This document shows, piece after piece, positions 13,450 to 28,588 of a stretch of 64,000 nucleotides of DNA. The notes beneath the pieces are model-generated. The model made no database searches, was not told the DNA's origin, and was given only the letters and a program-made list of their open reading frames with translations. The DNA lies in the NCBI GenBank assembly GCA_036873135.1, contig JAPTYO010000023.1, positions 1,499,834 through 1,563,833 on the forward strand. The letters are read 5' to 3'. The stretch's first letter is position 1. Every line of letters starts with the position of its first letter. A program made the position numbers and the translations under genes. Source of the DNA: Clarkia xantiana subsp. parviflora (lineage: Eukaryota > Streptophyta > Magnoliopsida > Myrtales > Onagraceae).

Positions 13450-14030
13450 AAAAAATCTCATGTGGGGGTCCCGTCTCGCGATGCTTAGAGTCTAATATCA
13501 AATTAAAAAAAAAAAAAAAAAAAAACTTAAATCAAGTAAAACATCAAGTTCAAATACAAAGTATGAAGTTGAAATCTAAAACTACAATATAAATTCAAAT
13601 TCAAATACTTAATTACCAATTTAACATAATTAGTCCTTACATTTCGGGTTTCGGGTTTAATAGTACCACAAGGATGATGTTTGTGAAGCATAATAGAAAG
13701 TCCAAAAAATGATAATAAAATTCACAATATCATAACCTTTTTTTTTTTATTTTAAAACTAGTCCATATTTATAAAATTTACAAATATACTACATAAATAT
13801 TTAGACTATACAATATGCTAATTTAAACTAAAATTATTTACCAGTAGGTGCCGTGCTATCGTGTCGTGCATGTTTTGAGACATAAACCCGAACACTAATT
13901 TTCTGTGTATGTTCATTCATATCGTGATAAAAATTGTCAACCGTAATACCAACTATCATAAAACTAATGCCCATCACGTGAAACTTTTTTTTTAATAATG
14001 GGGTTTCAACTCAAAGTTGAGGAGATTCGA
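13450..14030. other. Spacer with poly-A tract
   Basis: A ~20-bp A run lies near 13.51 kb. The rest is AT-rich with no recognised gene. Confidence 0.45.
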
Positions 14031-14035
14031 ATCTA

Positions 14036-14221
14036 CGCTCTAATACCATGTTAAACTTTAAACTAACTACTTGATCAACTGTTCTAAAACCTTAAGATGA
14101 TAGGTGAATGCATGGTTTATCCTTTATAATACATGTCTCATGCCACATGGATGCGGGTTCACATGACCAAATCAGGGTGGGCCCGTAAGTTCCCGAACTC
14201 ATGTGTCGCGTCCTGTTAACA
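14036..14221 (-). mobile_element. TRIM-like LTR and primer-binding site, antisense copy
   Basis: On the minus strand, a 173-bp LTR (14221-14049) starts TGTTAACAGG and ends TTTAACA. It is followed at once by TGGTATTAGAGCG (14048-14036), an initiator-Met primer site with one change from the copy in the SLH gene. It shares 'ttcacctatcatcttaag' with that copy. The rest of the element and the second LTR are missing. Confidence 0.68.
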
Positions 14222-14240
14222 CCTCTACATGTCTACACTA

Positions 14241-14692
14241 GGGATGTAAGTGAGTCAAACTACTCGAGATCGGCTCGGACGATATTCGAACTCGACTCGC
14301 TAAATTTCGAGTCGGGATGAGCTTTTATAGTATAGAGTTGAGTACGAGTTCATTTATACTCAACTCGAAAGGCTCATAAGCCTAATCGAGCTTTTATTTT
14401 TTTATTTTTGCTAAAATCTTATTCGAGACTAGTTCGATCTCGACTTTATTCGAGTTTTATATATATTCAATTCAAGTCTAGTGCTGACTTTAGTTAAAAA
14501 CCTATTCGAATCGAGTCCAAGCTAAGATGCGTCATTTATGATTAAACTGAACAATTTTATTCCATAACAAGTCGAGCTCAACCTCATCGAGTATGACTAG
14601 TTCGAACTTGAAAAACTTATACTTAATCGAGTTCGATCTCGAACCCGAGTAAAATGAATTATCGAGTTTGCCAGATACTCGATTAGAATCTT
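14241..14692. mobile_element. hAT-like non-autonomous element, TCGAG-rich
   Basis: Begins TAGGGATGTAAGTGAG and is full of 'ctcgagt', 'gagtcg' and 'cgaactcgactc' words, like the better-preserved element at 59933. Candidate target sites gtctacac and aactacac match at 6 of 8 positions. The right terminus is degraded, so the end is approximate. Confidence 0.55.
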
Positions 14693-14935
14693 AACTACAC
14701 AAATTCCTTTCTTAAAAAAAAAAAAAAAAAAATTATTTTGGTTGAAATTATTGGAGGGGTTCGTCGGCCATAGAAAACGAAAACGAAAAATCGGTGGATG
14801 CCAGCTAATCAGTACCTACCATCCAGCTCAGCTTCTTTCTTCATCTGTACTGTATACTCTCACTTGCCTCCTCTAAGAAGATAGATTACTTATTAATTTT
14901 CTATTCCACAAAGTTGGAGCTTTTCATCATCATCC

Positions 14936-16850
14936 ATGGCGGAAGAACACACCAACAAGCTCGACACCGAAGCTCCCTCCAAACCTCCGCCACCTCCACC
15001 ACCTCCACCGGTCACTGGATCCGAACCAGCTGACGTGGCAGATGAGACATCCAAACCCGAGGAATCCTCCAAAGCTCTTGCCGTTGTTGAGGAGAAGAAA
15101 CCTTCAGAAGGTTCCATTGATCGAGGTAAATTATATTATAAATAGTTATTAAGCTAATTAATCAAACTAGTGATTAAGTGAGTGAATTGTGGTTTTATAT
15201 TAGTGTTAAGAATCTAAGAACAGAAATCAATTTTATGCTAATTGTTGTCCTAATGATATTCAACCTTATATCAGATTTGCTCATACAAAATAATTATTAA
15301 ATTTGTTTTTACTTTTTATTTTACTAAGAATTGTGGTTTAATATTAGTGTTAAGAATCTAAGGACATAAATTGTTTTTGCTAATCGTTGTCCTAAATTTA
15401 AAATATTGATATTCAACCTAATATCAGATTTGCTCATACAAACCGATTATTAAATTTGTTTGTTTGTATTTTTTTTTTAATTTTACTAAGAAATAAAATA
15501 TATTATTTATCACTTTGAAATATTAAATTTGTTGCTAATGATTTATTTTTTTAAAAAAAAATTCCTTTGTTAATTGTAAGAAAAAAAAATTGTAAATAAA
15601 AAAGTTTAATACTTGGTATACCAAATATAACATTTTAAATATATAACAACGATTAGCAACATAATTTTGTGGTTTGACTGTTTTTAGGTTTTTATTAATA
15701 CTTAATAGTCGGAATTTCTATTACTGCTCTAATATTATTATTGGTGGGGAAATAATATTGGTATGTAAATGAGACTGTAAAAAATATAATGTGCAGATGT
15801 TGTTCTTGCAAGACTTGAATCAGACAAGCAGACGTCTCTTATCAAAGCATGGGAAGAGAGTGAGAAGTCTAAAGCAGAGAACAAGTAAGATATTTTGTGA
15901 TTAGATAGATTGATTTCTAATAAACGTTAATCTAAACAAATATAACCCTGCTCTAAAATGGCAATTCTAAAGTTTAAAATGTAGATAATTTCCTGGTATT
16001 TCTTTAAGTAATATAATCAGTGATTCTTAATTTCAAATTTAGAGATTCTCAGCCCAATTTCCTAATCACCATTTGTTATTTTTTTATTAAATGTAATTAT
16101 CTAGGGTTAAGGGTACTTTTGGTACCATATGTTTACACAAAATCCACTGTTCATACTATATGTTTTTTTTTGTACCAATTTGGTACCAACGGTTTTCATT
16201 TTGTATCGTTTTCATACCACCGTTAGTGTTCCGTAAAAAATGGTTGTTTAATGGCATGTGCTATGCACGTGACCAGACCAAACTATCAATTTTGTTCAAT
16301 TTAGTCCCTTCTAATACATCCATATTTTTTATTTTGTTCAATTTAGTCCTAACATTTCAAAACCAAACCCTTCACCCAAATTGAAATTGACTTAGCGCAC
16401 CTAGCCATGGGCTAGGTCCGACCCTGGGTCAAATAGTCTATACTGTAAATTTATAAATGCCTAGTTTCTGAAGTTCTTTGCCTTATTGTGAAATTAAGGG
16501 CTCAAAAGAAGTTGTCTGATGTTGGGTCCTGGGAGAACCGCAAGAAGGCGGTTGTCGAGGCTGAGCTGAGATCGATCGAGGTACCATCTCTAACTAGTTA
16601 TAACCGATTTCTTCGAACCAAATCCTTAATTCGATCAAACATTGGTTTCGAACAGGAGAAGTTGGAGAAGAAGAAGGCGCAATACGTCGAGAAATTAAAG
16701 AACAAGGCCGCCTTGGTCCACAAACAGGCGGAAGAGAAGAGAGCCATTATCGAAGCGAAACGTGGGGAAGATCTACTCAAGACCGAGGAGTTAGCCGCTA
16801 ATTACCGCGTTAAAGGCCTTCCGCCGAAGAAATTTATCGGTGTCTTCTAA
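14936..16850 (+). CDS. Remorin (group 1-like)
   Basis: Plasma-membrane-associated protein of nanodomains. Exons 14936-15125, 15797-15884, 16499-16580, 16656-16850; 184 residues. Residues 1-63 are a variable N terminus with nine consecutive prolines. From residue 64 the conserved remorin C-terminal domain follows: VVLARLESDKQTSLIKAWEE, then KLSDVGSWENRKKAVVEAEL, then the coiled-coil part EKLEKKKAQYVEKLKNKAAL. The end is GLPPKKFIGVF. In many group-1 remorins a Cys near the C terminus is S-acylated for membrane anchoring; no Cys is present in this tail. All introns are GT-AG, and introns 1 and 2 contain repeat insertions. The start is the first ATG, in a favourable context (ATGGC). Confidence 0.94.
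15195..15700. mobile_element. Decayed MITE material in remorin intron 1
   Basis: The left part has 'gttaagaatctaag' and 'ctaattgttgtccta', repeated at 15347 as 'gttaagaatctaagga' and 'ctaatcgttgtccta'. The right end has 'acaacgattagcaacat' and 'gactgtttttagg'. These are end motifs of the MITE family found intact in the CFIm25 introns. The internal duplication and lost terminus show an old, rearranged copy. Confidence 0.6.
16100..16445. repeat. GGGTTAA-type foldback arm in remorin intron 2
   Basis: Starts 'agggttaagggtactttt', then 'ggtaccatatgttt', 'cacgtgacc' and 'ttttgttcaatttagtcc'. It is related to the arms at 17.05, 29.17 and 30.87 kb. A clear opposite arm is absent. Confidence 0.55.
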
Positions 16851-18038
16851 GAACGAAACCGAATCGGAAGGCTTTCTTGCTTCTATCTATATGTATGTCT
16901 GTGAAAGAAACATGTAAATGTTGCTCTATAGGGTTTGCTCTTTGTGTGTTGTTGATTCATTGTTTATTGTAGTGTTTGCTCTTTGAGTGTTGTTGATTGA
17001 TGCATGTTATTAGGGTTCTACCATTGTGTGGATTGTGAAAATTGTAAATTTGGGTTAAATGTACTTTTCATATAAAATGTATGAACCGAAGAATGTGACT
17101 TTTGTTACAATTTTTTTTAATATACTTTTGAAAACACGGCTTTAAGCTCATCCATTAGTTTTTTTTTTTTTTTGCCAACTGCCCATCAGTTATTGGCCGT
17201 TACTTTTTGTTGTTAAATGACACGTGCAAGTCACGCGTTCACTCTAAACTTTTAATTTGTTAAATTTAGCCTCGCTAATACATTCATAACTTTTATTTTG
17301 TTTAATTTAGTTCTAAAATTTCAAAAACAAACCCAATTGAACCCAATCAAACCTAATTAACCTAATCGGACCTACCTGTGACATTTTCTCAACCTCGAAA
17401 ATAAATTCGAGTGCGACTATCTATCGGTCCCGTTAAATTACATATTCGGTTACTTATATTGAATTAGTGTTAGCTCTAATTTGCACTATGTTTATCAAGT
17501 TCATTATTTGTTTTTTTTTCGAATTTCAAACTGAAAAGATGCTCATAATTTGATTGAACTCACAGCAGTTCTGTTAGTTTCCATCAACCACCAAATAACA
17601 ACATTTTAACGCATAGAACTGAATTTTTTCGCGCAAATAGCAACATTATGGAAACCAAATACGAAAATAGCAGGCTATACAAACTAATTACGCATATAAC
17701 CAACGCCGTTGTTTCAAACATCGATATGATTAATACGATGTTGTTCTTGCAGCAGTACACAAAATTGAATAGCACAAAATTAATAACAGATTTAAACTTA
17801 AACAACAGATTCGTAAGCGGGTCATTCGAACTAAACATCGACTCAAGAACAGATCGGTAACTAGTTCGACTCCAGTAAGTATAGTTTGAGTAGTAGAAAG
17901 CACAAACTAGAGTTCTACAAGAAAATAAGCTCACTAACCTATCTATCCTTCAAAAGCTGATAATCTGGCAATAACATGGAGCTAATCAGTCACCATCCAA
18001 AATAAACACGAGCTCGTACCGTGAATCTGAAATGCAGA
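16851..18038. other. 3' flanks of remorin and CFIm25, with repeat arm
   Basis: Convergent gene ends. At 17052-17400 lies another copy of the 'gggttaaatgtactttt' repeat arm, with 'gacacgtgcaagtcacgcg'. The 17.4-17.95 kb part has no recognised content; the overlapping short frames there lack homology I know. Confidence 0.45.
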
Positions 18039-21989
<3,951 letters not shown>

Positions 21990-22272
21990 TAGGGCTGGCA
22001 ATTCGTGCGTGTCGTGCGTGTTCGTGTCGTGCTAATTTCATGTCGTGTTATGGGGGTCAGCCCAAATCCGGCCCGACACGGCGCAACATGAAAAATTAGT
22101 ATGAAAAACATAGAATAAATTGAATAAAAAATCAAATATAACAATTTTTAAACTAAAATTTTAAAATTATCGTACTATATCGTGCTATCGTGTCGTGCCG
22201 TGTCATCAATATCGAACCCTAACCCGTATTTTTCGTGTCGACCCATTGTGTCGGGTCCAAATTGTCAGCCTA
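21990..22272. mobile_element. hAT-like non-autonomous element, GTCGTG-rich
   Basis: Begins TAGGGCTGGCAATTCG and ends TTGTCAGCCTA. Flanking octamers are CTATTATT (21982-21989) and CTACTATT (22273-22280), 7 of 8 identical. The inside is rich in 'cgtgtcgtgc' words and has no coding frame. The 8-bp duplication and short inverted ends fit hAT. Confidence 0.78.
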
Positions 22273-22639
22273 CTACTATTAATGTATTGACTATTGAGTC
22301 GACACAATGTATATTTTCTAAAATAGAGTCCATTCATTTTTTTTTATTCATAGTGAATTTGAGTAGTCAGTCAAGAATATAATATAGTGTGACAATTGAC
22401 AATTTTTTTTTTTTAATATTTATAGTAGTACTCTATTTCTTATAGACTTGACTTTCTATTAATGAATATATATAATGTGGAATACAAGTAATGCGAGTTA
22501 CGAAGAATAAGTGAACTCAGACTTGGAGTTGTTAATATCTATATAATTTAAACGCAATATTAACACGATTTGACTAAATTGAAATTAAGTTAGTTGTACA
22601 ACGATCAAAGATGAGCCGATTTGGCCTAACAAACCTCAT

Positions 22640-23190
22640 ATGATATTTTGATATATAAAGTTTAAAATGTTGATATGAAATGTCTGAAGTTTTACTTTTA
22701 CTGAAATTTGGTTTTCCGTTCAAATTTGCTGTCAAATTTGATGGAATGATGAGAAATGTTAAAATTGCCCTTTATATTATTATGTTTCGACCGGCTGGCC
22801 ACCCTACTCCGGCTGACGACCACCCTACTCCGGTCGGCCACCACTACCACAACTCCTGCTACCATCACCACAGCTCCGGCCACAACCACCACGACTCCAA
22901 CGACCGACCACCACTCAACTCCGGTCGGCCACCACCCTAATCCGACCCGCCACCACCCAACTATGGACAATTTTGAGATTTATTTTTTAATCAGGTCACG
23001 TGACAAACATGTGACCAAATTCTGTCAATTTAACTGTAAATTTGGACGGAGACTTCAAATTCAATAAAAGTGAAACTTCAGACATTCCATATCAACATTT
23101 TAAGCTTTAGACATCAAAATCTCATATGATATAAACTTCAGACAATTTATAAATTATTTACTAACCCTTTAAATATAGTTTTGCTTGATT
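22640..23190. mobile_element. Foldback element with GGCCACC-rich core, copy A
   Basis: Inverted arms: 'ctcatatgatattttgatat' with 'atcaaaatctcatatgat', 'aaaatgttgatatgaaatgt' with 'acattccatatcaacatttt', and 'caaatttgctgtcaaattt' with an inverted relative near 23.03 kb. The core (22790-22975) is a diverged minisatellite of CCACCCTACTCCGG-like units. Open frames there (His/Thr/Pro or Val/Gly-rich) are products of the repeat. Sister of the element at 53.7 kb. Confidence 0.75.
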
Positions 23191-24469
23191 GTTATGATTT
23201 ACCACCTAAACTTTGATTACTTAATGTCTAATAAAGGAATTTGTTGGCAAAAAAATAAGTTTATTTAACCTATATTTTAGGTTAGATTAGACACATTATA
23301 ATTTAATAATATTATATAATAAATGTATTTTGTTAATCCCTTTTAATAATATATGATTCTTTTTTTTTTCTCAAAAGCTGGAAGATTTTTTTTGAATAAC
23401 AAAAGCTGGAAAATTGAATTTAAATAAATAATATCTCATTTTGTCAAACTTCTATTATTATTATTATTATTATTATTGGTTAAGCTATGACAGTTTGCAC
23501 GCACATAGTATAAGGACATGCAAATACCTCCATCAATACTCTTTATTAAAAAGTAAAAGAAAAAAAACAAAACAAAACAAAACAAAAAAATGGTCAGTAC
23601 TCAGTACTTTAGTTTAACTTTAACCAGCCACACATGTTTTGTCACTCTTTCCAACCTGTGTCGCTTTCATCACGCCTTACATGCATTATTATCATGCATC
23701 ATCCATTCGTTAGGAATAAATAAATAAATAACAAAGGTAATTAACTCCACACATATATATAATATAATATAATAAGTGCGTGCAAACTCTGTAATAATTG
23801 TTGTTCATGTTAAGTTAACATACGAGAGGTAAAATGTTGACCAACAAAATTTATTTAATTCTAAAGGCTCGTACAAGATTTGAAATATATAACTATAATT
23901 AATGGATGAAATGTTGAATCACTACTTTATATTACATAAATAACGAATTAGGTTGAATGAGAGAGTTAATTAATAAATTGATAGTTCATATTTTATCACT
24001 CGGATAAATTATTACCTTGATTTTTTTTAGCTCAAATTTCTCAGTGTTTAGATGGCTAGGTTCGTTAATATTTCCATCTACTTTGGATGAAGCCACCTAC
24101 GTAATGGGTACGTACGTCATGAAAACATTACAATAAAATTGTTAATTTGTGACGTAATTTTTTAAGGGAATCAATCTTTACAAATTATAAGAAAATTTTA
24201 GGGATTTATTATGTTTAGAGGAAATTTCTTAAAAAACTCAAAATTTTGTAAGAAATTTAAGAAAGTTTCTAGCCAAGTTTTTCGTTAGGAATGATTCTTA
24301 AAAAAAAAAAAGAAAAAACGAATGTTGTATTTGTAAAAAAGTTACACCGTCCGTCCCTGAGAAACGACTAGATTTCTTCTAGTGAAAAATAGTTAAAAAT
24401 GTGTTCGTTTGCAAATATAAGTTAGCAATTTATCATGTTTTTAATTATTGCGTGCTAGATATGTGACTC
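23191..24469. other. AT-rich intergenic DNA
   Basis: Holds a short (TTA)n run near 23.46 kb and an A/AAAAC-rich stretch near 23.57 kb. No gene seen. Confidence 0.45.
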
Positions 24470-24477
24470 ATTTCATC

Positions 24478-24916
24478 TAGGGTTGTCAATGAGGCGGGTC
24501 GGGGCGGGTATCGCTTGCCCCGTACCCGCCCCGCGAGTCGAGATGGTCGACCCGTACCTGCTCCACACAGTTCGCAGGGCGGGGCGGGTCACTTATTAGT
24601 GGTACATAATATATTATTAGCAATTTAAACCCTAAATCTATATTTATCATATACAAATTCAATTTAAAATTTAAATCACAAATAATAAATTTAACGTCAA
24701 ATCCAAATACAAATCACAAATCCTAATTATTTTAAGTATGTATTATATGACCTATGTAGTTTTATATAAATACGTGTAATATATATACGGGGCGGGGCGG
24801 GTCAACGGGGCGGGGCGACCCCAAAACCGTACCCGCCCCACGGGTCACGGATCGCAGATCAACGGGTCAAATCGGAGCGGACCCCGTGGGTCACGAATTA
24901 CCCGTTGCCACCCCTA
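24478..24916. mobile_element. hAT-like non-autonomous element with GGGGCGGG ends, copy 1
   Basis: 439 bp, starting TAGGGTTGTCAATG and ending TTGCCACCCCTA, with a perfect 8-bp target duplication ATTTCATC (24470-24477 and 24917-24924). Both ends are packed with GGGGCGGG and CCCGCCCC words; the middle is AT-rich. No transposase. A relative lies inverted at 33903. Confidence 0.9.
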
Positions 24917-24924
24917 ATTTCATC

Positions 24925-25888
24925 TAAATAAAACGGATTAACCTTGATAATCAACCATTAATCATAATTGGATGGGGAAAAATGGTATAATCGGAAGGAA
25001 CAAGTGGTGGGGTAAAGTGCCCGCACGGATGCATAACAAACAACCGGCAGCGCATTATGGTTGGTGTTGTGTTGGTGTCTGTCTGTACCAGAAAAGTCAA
25101 ACCTTTGACTAGGATTCGGTCTGTGTTTGGTCTAGTCTAGTTTGCTATCACTTGATGATTGATTTCGACTTCTTGATCGCATTTTTATTTTCTTATTATT
25201 ATTTATTAGCTATATTTTAAAATTTAGCTAAAGAAAAAAAAAAATTAACACTTGTGCTCACATTTTCAGTTTAATAAAAACTAAACTCATACAAGATCAT
25301 AAGCGTTTGATTCTATATTAAATTATTACCATAATCTAAAATATTAAAAATATATCATTAGAAACTCTTTATTTATTTTTACGTATAAATAAAAAGAAGT
25401 TAATTAAAGTAAGGTACAAATATACCAATATATTTGTTCTTTTACTTTCTCTTTCTTACTTTCTATTGAAATTTCACAAGAAATTTCACATTTTAAAGAT
25501 TTAAAAAAATTATGATCCATAAAGAAAGTTTGAATTCTTGAGGTATAACTCAACCAAATTACATAACAGCATTTCTCGAAACCATCATTATAGAGGTTTA
25601 ATAATAACTAGATTTTAGATCAAAACCTGCATTGTAACAAAGCTGTTATTAGAGTTATGAAATTGAAAATTTTCGTCCAATTAACGGTTTTGTAATAGTC
25701 AAATACAAAAATATGGAGTGTTAGGTTATTGACCAAATTAACTAAGTATGTGATTGTGATTCCCATATGTGTACTGAGATCAACGCGATTACAATTCGAA
25801 TATTAATTGGTAACTAACAAAGTTCGTTACCTAAATGAATATCTCATATATTTTAAATACTAAAATGTAAATTAAATTGAAAAAAATA
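24925..25888. other. AT-rich intergenic DNA
   Basis: No open frame or element recognised. Confidence 0.4.
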
Positions 25889-26250
25889 CCAAAATTTCTG
25901 TCGGCGCTCTTTGAAAAAGCGGCAATGAAGGTCTGCTGCTCTTTCAAAGAACGGTGGATAAACAGTGCATGTGACAACACTTTTCATCCACCGCTCTTTG
26001 AAAGAGTGGCAGATCTTCACCGCCGCTTTTCAAAGAATCTCGGTAAATATTTTGATAATTTTTTAACATTTTGATAATTTTTTCACCAAAATTTCTGTCG
26101 GAGCTCTTTGAAAAAACGGCGGTGAATGTCTGCCGCTCTTTCAAAGAGCATGTGGCAGCACTTTTCATCCGCCGCTCTTTGAAAGAGTGGCAGACCTTCA
26201 CCGCCGCTTTTCAAAGAATCCCGGTGAACAATTTGATAATTTTTTTTTAA
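25889..26250. repeat. Tandem pair of long hairpins
   Basis: Two copies of a 197-bp module, each starting 'ccaaaatttctgtcgg' (25889 and 26086). Each is itself a hairpin: in the first, the arm starting 'gctctttgaaaaagcggc' (~53 bp) pairs with the arm ending 'gccgcttttcaaagaatc' across a ~28-bp loop. The second has lost ~15 bp near the tip but keeps both arms. Repeated words are GCTCTTTGAAAGAGTGGCAG and CTTCACCGCCGCTTTTCAA. Strong stems of this size resemble small-RNA precursors or a foldback transposon; which one is not decidable here. Confidence 0.75.
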
Positions 26251-26609
26251 TTAGTTCACATTTTAGTATATTCTAATTAACATAGTTAAATTAGTTTGAA
26301 AACAAAAAATCTTAGGACCCAAATCACATTCGCGTCCTACTTTTTTATTATATTTATTATTCATTGATTTTAGATAGATTTAGGGTTGAGATAGTTTTTT
26401 ATTTATTTATTTTTTATAAAAAATTATTGGATTTGATAAACGGTTCTCGAGTAAATTAATGGTAAAGTTGGTTATTAACCCTATAAACAAACAAATAAAT
26501 TATTAGTAATTACTAAATACGTTTTGTTTTGTTTTTATTTTTTTGGCCATGAATTATGTTCTTTTTTGGAAAAGTGTAAAGTAAATAATTTTTTTTTTAG
26601 TAAGAAAGT

Positions 26610-28588
26610 AATTAATTGAATTATTGTCTTCTCTTCTCTAGTCTCTCATCTTCTTCTCCTCTCCCATTCTCGCTGGTGAAACCAAGGAGAAGACACAAAA
26701 GAACACAACAGATCGTCGTCGTTCTTACAGAATCAAAAGGTCCTCTGTCACTCAACGCACACACACACACTCCTCCTTCTACAGAGACAACATATACATA
26801 CAAGACTTGAGCACATCACAGAAGAATCATGTCTTTTTAAGGTTTTTTTGTCGCTCCACCTTCACCACCCTTTATTCTCTGTCTATTGGCGTGCAAATGT
26901 CGCACCCACTGTATCTCTGCACGTCCAATCGATTCTGATGGATGAATCGATCCAATTTTGAAAAAAACCCAGCAGCAGATCCAGCTCCCCAGACGAAATC
27001 GATTCGATTTTTGTTTCCAGAATTGGAGATTCTTCAAGATTCTTCATGATTGATGATTTGTTATTCCGTGAATTGCTCTAATTTGGAAGCTGGGGTTCGT
27101 AAATTCCGCAGGTCAGTTTTTTTTAACAAGAAATGTTCTGTTCGACATTGATGCTTATGTTCTTGGAAAGAACAAGATTTATTTATTTATTTTTTTTAAA
27201 AAATTTTATTTGATTAATTCTGCAGTATTTCATTGTGACCCACCTCCAATTTTGATAATAGGAACATTAGGACACTGATGTTCTAACCTCCAAGATTATG
27301 TGTATGGTTATAGGCATGGACAAGAACATAGTACAACTGTTTGCTTCATTAATGCATTTCACAATGAGGGATTAATGCCTTAATGGGGCTTAATTGGCAA
27401 AATGTATTGCAGCCAAGTTCTGCAGTTTTTTTTCTATCAATCAAAGGCTTTATCTTTATTGTTCGATGATGATATTGGGTGTGAAGAAAACCTCGGACAG
27501 ATGTTCTGGTGCAAAAGATCATATGATATACCCTATGATCTTCTTAAATAGCTTAATTAGCAACTCGTAAGCTGAATTTTGGAGCTTGACAATTTTCTAG
27601 CTTGTTTTTCTAGCTGAATTTTTGAGAAAATTGATATTTGTTAGCTGAACATTGCAAAAATTTGCAATTTGATTTTAGGAATATTTGCAATTTGTTAGTT
27701 GCATGTTGGACTGCAGATGTTTCATGATATAACCTATGATCTTCTTAAATAGTTTAATTTGCAACTCGTTAGCTGCATTTTGGAGCTTGACGATTTTCTA
27801 GCTTGTTGTTATAGCTGAATGTTTGAGAACTTTGATATTTGTTAGCTGAACATTGCAAAAATTGCAATTTGCGAGCTAAGGAATATTTGTAATTTGTTAG
27901 TTGCATGTTGGACTGCAAATGTTTCATGATATAACCTATGATCTTCTTAAATAGTTTAATTAGCAACTCATTAGCTGAATTTTGGAGTTTGACAATTTTC
28001 TAGCTTGTTTTACTAGCTGAATTTTTGAGAAAATTGATATTTGTTAGCTGAACATTGCAAAAATTTGCAATTTGATTTTAGGAATATTTGTAATTTGTTA
28101 GTTGCATGTTGGACTGCAAATGTTTCATGATATAACCTGATCTTCTTAAATAGGTTAATTAGCAACTCGTAAGCTGAATTCTTTTACGAAATTCTAATTG
28201 AACTTATATAAAGTTGTAATTGTTCAGCTTCACATAATTTAGGGTATGAGGTTAACTTGCATGTTATTTAGTATTTTATATTCCCCTGTTCTTTGTGTAA
28301 ATGGCTAGCCAAATTTTTGAGAAATTTGCTATTTGTTGGCGGAATATTGCAAAAATTTACAATTTGCTAGCTGAACTTTGAGAATATTCGTAATTTGTTA
28401 GTTGGACACTGATGACAAGTGATATGAGCATACAAGTCTCTATCACTATTTAACAACAAATTAAACGGAGCTAGCAAATTGAAACTTTATCAGCTAGCAA
28501 ATTGTCTATTACCCTTATTTAGGCAAAACAAAATGATTTGATCTTTATTCATATTTCATGCTTTTAAGGTTGCTCGGAAATTTGCCAA
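26610..28588 (+). other. 5' leader and long leader intron of the F-box gene
   Basis: A CT-rich stretch (26.63-26.67 kb) looks like a transcript start region. A leader exon could end at the donor GCAG|GTCAG (27111/27112) and resume at 28569 (acceptor 'cttttaag'), just before the ATG at 28589. This gives a ~1.46-kb leader intron holding a tandem array. Exon ends are inferred. Confidence 0.45.
27534..28200. repeat. ~200-bp tandem array in the F-box leader intron
   Basis: Three full units with period ~201 bp, starting at 'tatgatcttcttaaatag' (27534, 27735, 27937), then a partial unit at 28136. Shared blocks include 'gacaattttctagcttgtt', 'gatatttgttagctgaac' and 'gttagttgcatgttggact'. Weaker copies of the inner motifs continue to ~28.4 kb. 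Confidence 0.85.

Noticed and set aside
22680..23067. His/Thr/Pro-rich and Val/Gly-rich frames
   Set aside because: Same cause: the GC-rich core of a foldback element, without start context or homology.
25889..26250. CRISPR-like array
   Set aside because: Only two modules, each an inverted repeat, in plant DNA; no spacers or cas genes.
26616..26810. Small protein gene before the F-box gene
   Set aside because: Simple CT/CA-rich leader sequence; no convincing start or homology. An upstream open frame effect is possible but unsupported.
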